Below the pieces are notes generated by a model. It did no database searches and had not been told where the DNA came from. It worked only from the letters and a program-made list of their open reading frames with translations. This document shows positions 58,508 through 64,000 of a DNA stretch of 64,000 bases, piece after piece. The stretch's first letter is position 1; each line of letters opens with the position of its first letter. A program made the translations under genes and the position numbers. Source of the DNA: an uncultured Leifsonia sp. (lineage in GTDB: Bacteria; Actinomycetota; Actinomycetes; Actinomycetales; Microbacteriaceae). The stretch spans positions 62,001-126,000 of the forward strand of contig NZ_CAMFLC010000005.1 in the NCBI RefSeq assembly GCF_945957465.1, written 5' to 3'.

Positions 58508-59427
58508 TGGCTCAGACCCTCGTCGCGACTGCCACCGACGCTCCGCGCACCCGCGCGCGGCGCCGGTGGCAGCCGGTCGCGTACCTGTACATCGCGCCGG
58601 CCGTGCTGGTGCTCGCCGCGTTCATCGTCGTCCCGCTCGTGCAGACGTTCCAGTACTCGTTCTACGACTGGAACGGCATCGGCGCGTCGACGTGGGCGGG
58701 GCTGAAGAACTACGCGGCGGTCTTCACCGACGCGCAGCTGCGCGACGCGTTCCTGCACGTGTGCGTTCTGCTGCTGTTCTACGCGGCCCTCCCCGTCATC
58801 CTCGGTCTCGGGCTGACGATCGTGCTCTCGCACGCCAATCGGCTGCGGGGGATGGGCTTCTTCCGCACCGTGCTCTTCCTCCCGCAGGTGATCGCCTCCG
58901 TGGTCGTCGGCACCATCTGGGTGTCGATCTACGCCCCGCAGGGCCTCTTCAACCAGGTGCTCGGATGGATCGGGCTCGGCGATCTGGGCCGGGCCTGGCT
59001 CGTCGACTACACGTTCGCCCTGGTCGCGATCGGCTTCATCGGGACGTGGGTCAACACCGGGCTCTGTCTCGTGCTCTTCCTCGGCGGCGTGCAGAACATC
59101 GAGCCGTCCGTCTTCGAGGCCGCACGCATCGACGGTGCGGGTCCGTTGCGCGAGTTCTTCGGTGTGACGCTGCCGGCGCTGCGCGGGCAGATCGCGATCG
59201 CCCTCACACTGACCGTCACCGCGACGCTGAAGTCGTTCGACATCGTCTACATCACCACGCAGGGCGGGCCGGGGACGAGCACCACCGTCCCCGCCTACGA
59301 GGCGTTCAACCGCGCATTCAACACCGGTCAGGTCGGTTCTGCGGCCGCTGTCGCGATCGCCCTGACCGTGCTCATCATGGTGATCTCGTGGTTGATCACC
59401 CGGCTTCAGCCGAAGGAGACCGCATGA
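58507..59427 (+). CDS. ABC sugar transporter permease (MalF-type)
   Basis: A 306-aa protein with six helices. It begins MAQTLVATATDAPRTRARRR and carries the ATPase-contact EAA loop EAARIDGAGPLREFFGVTLP in the C-terminal half. Its ATG shares one base with the stop of the binding-protein gene. Confidence 0.93.
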   Translation: MAQTLVATATDAPRTRARRRWQPVAYLYIAPAVLVLAAFIVVPLVQTFQYSFYDWNGIGASTWAGLKNYAAVFTDAQLRDAFLHVCVLLLFYAALPVILGLGLTIVLSHANRLRGMGFFRTVLFLPQVIASVVVGTIWVSIYAPQGLFNQVLGWIGLGDLGRAWLVDYTFALVAIGFIGTWVNTGLCLVLFLGGVQNIEPSVFEAARIDGAGPLREFFGVTLPALRGQIAIALTLTVTATLKSFDIVYITTQGGPGTSTTVPAYEAFNRAFNTGQVGSAAAVAIALTVLIMVISWLITRLQPKETA

Positions 59428-60248
59428 GAATCGGCAGAGTCGAGAAGACCGTCGACTACATCATGCTGAGCGTCTTCGCGCTGTTCGCTCTGCTGCCGCT
59501 GGTGGGCGTGCTGTTCTCGTCGGTGATCCCCGCGGGCCAGAACACGGGCGGGTTCCAGCTCCCGCGCACCGTCCGCCTCCAGAACTATTCGGACGCGTGG
59601 ACGGAGGGTCACTTCTCCGCCTACATGGCCTCCAGTGTTCTGGTCGCCGTCGCCGTCGTCGTCCTCACGTTCGTTCTGGCGACCCTGGCGGGTTATGCGT
59701 TCGCGCGTATGACGTTCCCGGGGTCCGGCATCCTGTTCTTCGTGCTGCTGGTGGGGCTGATGCTCCCCGAGGAGGCCTTCATCATCCCGCTCTACTTCAA
59801 TCTGCGCACGGCGGGCCTCACCGATACCTACTGGTCGCTCATCCTGCCGCAGACCGCTCAGTCGCTCGGGTTCGCCGCCTTCTGGATGCGCAACCACTTC
59901 CGGGCGTTCCCGGGCGAGATCATCGAGGCGGCGCGGCTCGACGGCGCGAGCGATCGGCGGTTGCTCTGGCGTGTGCTGGTGCCGGCCTCCTGGCCGTCGA
60001 TCGCGACGATGGCGGTGCTGGTCGGGATGTGGACGTGGAACGAGTTCCTCATCCCGCTCGTCATGATCACGCAGGACCAGTTCCGCACGGCCCCGCTGGG
60101 GTTGGCGTTCTTCCAGGGGCAGCACATGACGAACTACTCGCTGCTGTCCGCGGCCGGGGTTCTCATCGCTCTCCCGATCGTGATCCTCTACCTCGTGCTG
60201 CAGCGCCGGCTGATCAGCGGTATCGCGGGGGGCGTGGGGACCCGCTGA
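59424..60248 (+). CDS. ABC sugar transporter permease (MalG-type)
   Basis: A 274-aa protein with six helices and the EAA loop [20 protein letters not shown]. It overlaps the MalF-type gene by four bases (ATGA). No ATPase gene follows, so an MsiK-like shared ATPase elsewhere must energise the system. Its last 35 bases overlap the 3' end of treZ on the other strand. Confidence 0.93.
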   Translation: MRIGRVEKTVDYIMLSVFALFALLPLVGVLFSSVIPAGQNTGGFQLPRTVRLQNYSDAWTEGHFSAYMASSVLVAVAVVVLTFVLATLAGYAFARMTFPGSGILFFVLLVGLMLPEEAFIIPLYFNLRTAGLTDTYWSLILPQTAQSLGFAAFWMRNHFRAFPGEIIEAARLDGASDRRLLWRVLVPASWPSIATMAVLVGMWTWNEFLIPLVMITQDQFRTAPLGLAFFQGQHMTNYSLLSAAGVLIALPIVILYLVLQRRLISGIAGGVGTR

Positions 60249-62010
60249 CCCCATCGCCGATCGCGGCGGTCACGCGCACCGTGTCGTCGAAAGCGGCCAG
60301 GGCGCCGCCGCTGCCGTCCGGGGCCTGTTCCGCGGGAGGGAGGGACCCGCTGAGCGCAGCCTCCACACGCAGCCCGCCACGCGTGAAGCGGAACACGTCG
60401 TCGACGCACGACACCGCGGTGGTGCGAGCGTCGGCCGGGATTTCTCTCCGCAGCCCGATCAGCGTGCGGTACCACGCGAGCAGCCGCGCGTGCCCGGGCT
60501 CGTCGAGCTCGGCCCAGCGCAGCCGCGCGCTCTCGAACGTGGCCGGGTCCTGGGGGTCGGGAACGACGGCGGGATCCCAGCCCATGCGGGCGAACTCGGC
60601 GATGCGGCCGGTGCGGGTGGCCTCCGCGAGTTCGGGCTCCGGATGCGAGCTGAAGAACGGCCACGGCGTCGTCGCACCCCACTCCTCGCCCATGAAGAGC
60701 ATCGGCGTGAAGGGTCCGAGCAGGACGAGCGCGGCCGCCACGGCGAGCGCGCCGTCGGTAAGCGTCGCGGTGAGGCGGTCGCCGATCGCGCGATTGCCGA
60801 TCTGGTCGTGGTCCTGGCTGAAAGCGACGAGGCGGGTGAACGGGATCTCGGCGTCGAGCGGCCGGCCGTGGAGGCGCTCGCGGAAGCTCGAGTACGTGCC
60901 GTCGTGGAAGAAGCCGCGCTCGAATACCTTCACGAGCGACCCCGGCCCCGCGAAGTCGGCGTAGTAGCCGCTGGTCTCCCCGGTGAGATTGACGTGGATC
61001 GCGTGGTGCACGTCGTCGTCCCACTGTGCGTCGAGACCGTAGCCGTGCCTGCGGCGCTCGCGGATCAGGCGCGGATCGTTCAGGTCGCTCTCGGCGATGA
61101 GCGTCGCGGCGCGCCCGGTACACTCCCGGATGCCGGCCGCTCGTCGCGCGAGCGCCTCCAGGATGTGCTCGGCGCTGCTGTCGTGCAGGGCGTGCACCGC
61201 GTCGAGCCGCAGCCCGTCGACGTGCATGTCGTCGAGCCAGAACGCCGCGTCGTCGAGGATGAGTCGCCGCACCTCGTCCGACCGCGGCCCGTCGAGGTTG
61301 ACCGACGAACCCCAGGTGTTGCGGCCGTCGCTCAGGTAGGGCCCGTATTTCGGGAGATAGTTTCCACTCGGACCGAGGTGGTTGTAGACGACGTCCTGGA
61401 TGACGGCGATGCCGCGCGCGTGACACGCGTCCACGAACCGCTGGTAGGCGTCCGGGCCGCCGTAGGGTTCGTGCACGGCGAACCAGAGCACGCCGTCATA
61501 GCCCCACCCGTGAGTTCCGTTGAACGCGTTGACCGGCAACAGCTCGACGGCGTCGATCCCGAGGCCCACGAGGTGGTCGAGCCGTCCGGCAGCGGCGTCG
61601 AGCGTCCCCTCCGGTGTGAACGTGCCGATGTGGAGTTCGTAGATCACCCGGCCGGTGAGCGATGCGGAGCGCCAGGCGCCGTCGCCCCACTCGTGGTCGA
61701 AGGGGCTCCACTCGCGGCTCAGCGCGTGGACTCCGTGGGGCTGGCGCCGAGAGCGCGGGTCGGGAAACGGGCCGTCGCCGTCGACCACGAAACCGTAGTC
61801 CAGGGCGCCTGGGCCCGCCTCCAGCGGGGCTGCCAGGCGCCACCATCCGCCGTCCGCGCGCTCCAGCGGCTGCCGGCCCCGGCCCGCCACGTCGACGGAC
61901 ACCGATCCAGCGTCGGGTGCCCACACCGGGAAGGTGCGTGCCGGGAAGGTGCGCGCCGGGAGGGCGCTCGCCTCGAACGCCCCGGAGGCGGTCGTCTCGA
62001 CGCCGGTCAT
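60214..62010 (-). CDS. treZ: Malto-oligosyltrehalose trehalohydrolase TreZ
   Basis: A 598-aa GH13 enzyme. The N-terminal CBM48-like domain covers about residues 22-105. The barrel has [45 protein letters not shown] with the nucleophile Asp, [13 protein letters not shown] with the acid Glu, and [15 protein letters not shown]. It releases trehalose from maltooligosyl-trehalose. The start overlaps the treY stop (ATGA). Its 3' end overlaps the ABC permease gene by 35 bp in antisense. Confidence 0.95.
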   Translation of the reverse strand: MTGVETTASGAFEASALPARTFPARTFPVWAPDAGSVSVDVAGRGRQPLERADGGWWRLAAPLEAGPGALDYGFVVDGDGPFPDPRSRRQPHGVHALSREWSPFDHEWGDGAWRSASLTGRVIYELHIGTFTPEGTLDAAAGRLDHLVGLGIDAVELLPVNAFNGTHGWGYDGVLWFAVHEPYGGPDAYQRFVDACHARGIAVIQDVVYNHLGPSGNYLPKYGPYLSDGRNTWGSSVNLDGPRSDEVRRLILDDAAFWLDDMHVDGLRLDAVHALHDSSAEHILEALARRAAGIRECTGRAATLIAESDLNDPRLIRERRRHGYGLDAQWDDDVHHAIHVNLTGETSGYYADFAGPGSLVKVFERGFFHDGTYSSFRERLHGRPLDAEIPFTRLVAFSQDHDQIGNRAIGDRLTATLTDGALAVAAALVLLGPFTPMLFMGEEWGATTPWPFFSSHPEPELAEATRTGRIAEFARMGWDPAVVPDPQDPATFESARLRWAELDEPGHARLLAWYRTLIGLRREIPADARTTAVSCVDDVFRFTRGGLRVEAALSGSLPPAEQAPDGSGGALAAFDDTVRVTAAIGDGVSGSPRPPRYR

Positions 62011-64000
62011 CGGGTCACCGCCAGCAGCGCGACGGGATACCGGTCGAAGAGTTCTGCCAGAGACACACGCCCGCTGACCGTGCGACCCGTCAGCTCATCG
62101 TGGAGCTCCCGGGCTCCGACGTCGACGGCGGTGTCACCCCAGCCACCCGCGCGGGCCAACCCGACCGGGAGCCGCGTCGCGAGGGCGACGGCGCCTCCCC
62201 GGTCGAAGGCCACCAGATGGTCCGCCTGCGGCCCGGCGGCGTGCAGCGGTTCATAACCGGTGAACAGTTCGGGCCGGTCACGGCGCAGGCGCAGCGCCCG
62301 GGATGTGACCAGCAGTTTGGCGGCGCCGGACGAGTCGATCTCCGGCCGGCGTCCCTCGTCGAGGTGCGCGAGCAGGGCGGCCGCCGCGTCGAACTCGACC
62401 GGGCGTCGGTTGTCCGGGTCGACGAGCGAACGCTCCCAGCGTTCGGAGCCCTGATAGACGTCGGGAACACCCGGCGCCATCAGCTGGAGGAGCTTGGCCC
62501 CGAGGCCGTTGCTCGCCCCCGGCGCCTCCACGAAGGCGGTGATCGCCTCCACCTCGGCTGCCACCCGGGCGTCGTCGAACACAGCGTCGACAAGGTCGGA
62601 GAGAGCGCCTTCGAACAGCGCATCGGGATCCGTCCAGCTGGTTCCTGCGCCGGCCTCCCGTGCCGCCTTGAGCGCGTAGGCGTGCAGTCGCTCGCGGGAG
62701 GCCGGCCACGCGCCCACGATCGACTGCCAGAGCAGGTTCTCCAGCGTTCCGTCGCCGAGCGCGGCACGCTCGCGCACTGCGCCGAGGAACCGCGCCCAGC
62801 GCTCGGGAGCCTCCGCCAGAACCGCGATCCGCGCGCGGGTGTCTTCGCTGCGCTTGGTGTCGTGGGTGCTGAGCGTCGTGAGCGAGTGCGGCAGCTCGGT
62901 GAGCCGTCGCTCCTGGATGCGATGGAAGGCGGCGACCGGGAGGGCGAACTCCGACGGATCGCCGCCCACCTCGGTGAGCGAGACCAGCCGCGTGTAACGG
63001 TAGAAGGCGTTGTCCTCGACACCCTTGGCCATGATCGCGCCGCTCGTCTGCTGGAATCGAGCGGACGCCTCGGACACTTTGCCATCGGTATCGGTGCCGA
63101 AGGCGCCGACGAGCCAGGTCAGCGACGAGGCGAGATCGGGACGTGCGGCGACAGCGGCATCACGAGCCGCCGCCAGGTGGTCGCCGCCGAACGGCAGATA
63201 GCTGCGATACACCGGAAAGGCCGCTGCCAGCTCCGCGACGGCGTCGGCGACGTCGTCGGCCGACGGCGCGTCCGACGGCGCGTCCTCCACGTCTCGCGAC
63301 GGGCCGGACGCCAGGGCACGCGCCTCGCGCGTCACCCTCAGCACTTCCGAGCGCAGGATGCCGTCGGCGACGGACCGTTTGCGCCGGTGCACGAGCGCGG
63401 GCCAGTCTCGGCTCTCTTCGCGGTCGTCGTGCTCCTCCGCGAGCGCTGTCAGCGGCTCTTCGCCCCCGGGGTCCACGAACACCCGATCGACGATGCCGAG
63501 TGCGTCGTATCCGGTCGTGCCGGCGATGGGCCAGGTCGGGATCCGTTCGTCGCCTTCGAGGATCTTCTCGACCCAGATCGGGCGCGAGCCGGCAAGCTGC
63601 GCGAGCCGGTCGAGGTAATCGCCGGGGTCGCGCAACCCGTCGGGGTGGTCGACGCGGAGGCCGTCGACCAGGCCCTCGCGCAGCCATCGTCCGATCTCGA
63701 CGTGCGTGGCGTCGAAGACCCGCGGATCCTCCACGCGCACCCCGGCCAGGGTGTTCACCGCGAAGAACCGCCGGTAGTTGAGCTCGGCGTCGGCGCGTCG
63801 CCACGACACCAGCTCGTAGTGCTGTCTGTCGTGCACGATCGGTGCCGCGCCGGACTCCGTGCCGGGGGCCAGGGGAAAGCGGTGCTCGTAGTACCGGAGC
63901 TCGCCGCCCTCCACCCGGAGCGCGGAGAGCTCGTCCGGACCGTCGCCGAGAACCGGGATGCGCAGCCGGCCGCCGCCGAACCGCCAATCGACGTCGAAGA
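62007..64000 (-). CDS. treY: Malto-oligosyltrehalose synthase TreY, 3' part (5' end outside the window)
   Basis: The frame is open to the right edge, so the N-terminal part is missing; 663 codons remain. The visible part has [40 protein letters not shown] with the catalytic Glu, [20 protein letters not shown] and [19 protein letters not shown], all typical of TreY. It isomerises the reducing end of maltodextrins to a trehalose unit, which TreZ then releases. It overlaps treZ by four bases. Confidence 0.95.
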   Translation of the reverse strand, partial: FDVDWRFGGGRLRIPVLGDGPDELSALRVEGGELRYYEHRFPLAPGTESGAAPIVHDRQHYELVSWRRADAELNYRRFFAVNTLAGVRVEDPRVFDATHVEIGRWLREGLVDGLRVDHPDGLRDPGDYLDRLAQLAGSRPIWVEKILEGDERIPTWPIAGTTGYDALGIVDRVFVDPGGEEPLTALAEEHDDREESRDWPALVHRRKRSVADGILRSEVLRVTREARALASGPSRDVEDAPSDAPSADDVADAVAELAAAFPVYRSYLPFGGDHLAAARDAAVAARPDLASSLTWLVGAFGTDTDGKVSEASARFQQTSGAIMAKGVEDNAFYRYTRLVSLTEVGGDPSEFALPVAAFHRIQERRLTELPHSLTTLSTHDTKRSEDTRARIAVLAEAPERWARFLGAVRERAALGDGTLENLLWQSIVGAWPASRERLHAYALKAAREAGAGTSWTDPDALFEGALSDLVDAVFDDARVAAEVEAITAFVEAPGASNGLGAKLLQLMAPGVPDVYQGSERWERSLVDPDNRRPVEFDAAAALLAHLDEGRRPEIDSSGAAKLLVTSRALRLRRDRPELFTGYEPLHAAGPQADHLVAFDRGGAVALATRLPVGLARAGGWGDTAVDVGARELHDELTGRTVSGRVSLAELFDRYPVALLAVTR

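Overview
The window is a 64 kb stretch of a very GC-rich actinobacterial chromosome. Four things together point to the Microbacteriaceae (Leifsonia or a close relative): the gene content, the frequent ATGA/GTGA/TGATG stop-start overlaps, the many apparently leaderless genes with a TAnnnT hexamer 6-9 nt before the start codon, and an LAxTG-type sorting signal. That placement is an inference from gene content and style; no rRNA gene is present to confirm it. I found no tRNA, rRNA, CRISPR array, prophage or transposase.

Layout, left to right. 1-3164: a MacB/FtsX-type ABC exporter (ATPase cut by the window edge) divergent from a NarL-type two-component system. 3165-3660: a tandem array of a palindromic repeat whose relatives recur in at least six other intergenic regions. 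3679-9425: an SDR oxidoreductase, a secreted helical protein and the Hen1-Pnkp RNA repair pair. 9463-15878: small metabolic and membrane genes (acyl-CoA thioesterase, VOC protein with HxlR regulator, RibD-like reductase, a decayed chitin-binding secreted protein, an MFS exporter). 15879-16373: a second repeat array. 16374-23975: a tightly coupled seven-gene minus-strand operon with a divergent CDP-alcohol phosphotransferase. It mixes a pterin-synthase-like protein, a RibD-type reductase and an unusual dehydrogenase with lipid/glycan enzymes (glycosyltransferase, methyltransferase, LPG-synthase-type membrane protein, LtaS-like sulfatase). It is the best candidate here for an undescribed pathway. 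23953-31124: small genes, a wall-anchored alkaline phosphatase, a MATE pump, and a MarR regulator divergent from an ABC exporter whose ATPase carries an amber codon exactly at the Q-loop glutamine.

31344-40720 is a complete-looking myo-inositol catabolic operon (iolC, aldolase, mmsA/iolA, iolB, iolD, iolE-like, iolG) followed by a convergent GntR regulator. 40822-47675 holds a LysE exporter and a methyltransferase with overlapping promoters, an OmpR-type two-component system, a PAP2 phosphatase, membrane and secreted proteins, and a PHP-domain protein. 47816-53120 has an acetyl-CoA-synthetase-like ligase, glycogen debranching enzyme GlgX and a YdcF protein. 53117-60248 is a divergent amino-sugar or disaccharide uptake locus: nagB, a GH4 glycosidase and a DeoR regulator on one strand, and a PfkB kinase plus an ABC sugar importer without its own ATPase on the other. 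60214-64000 holds treZ and the 3' part of treY, which with GlgX would convert glycogen to trehalose.
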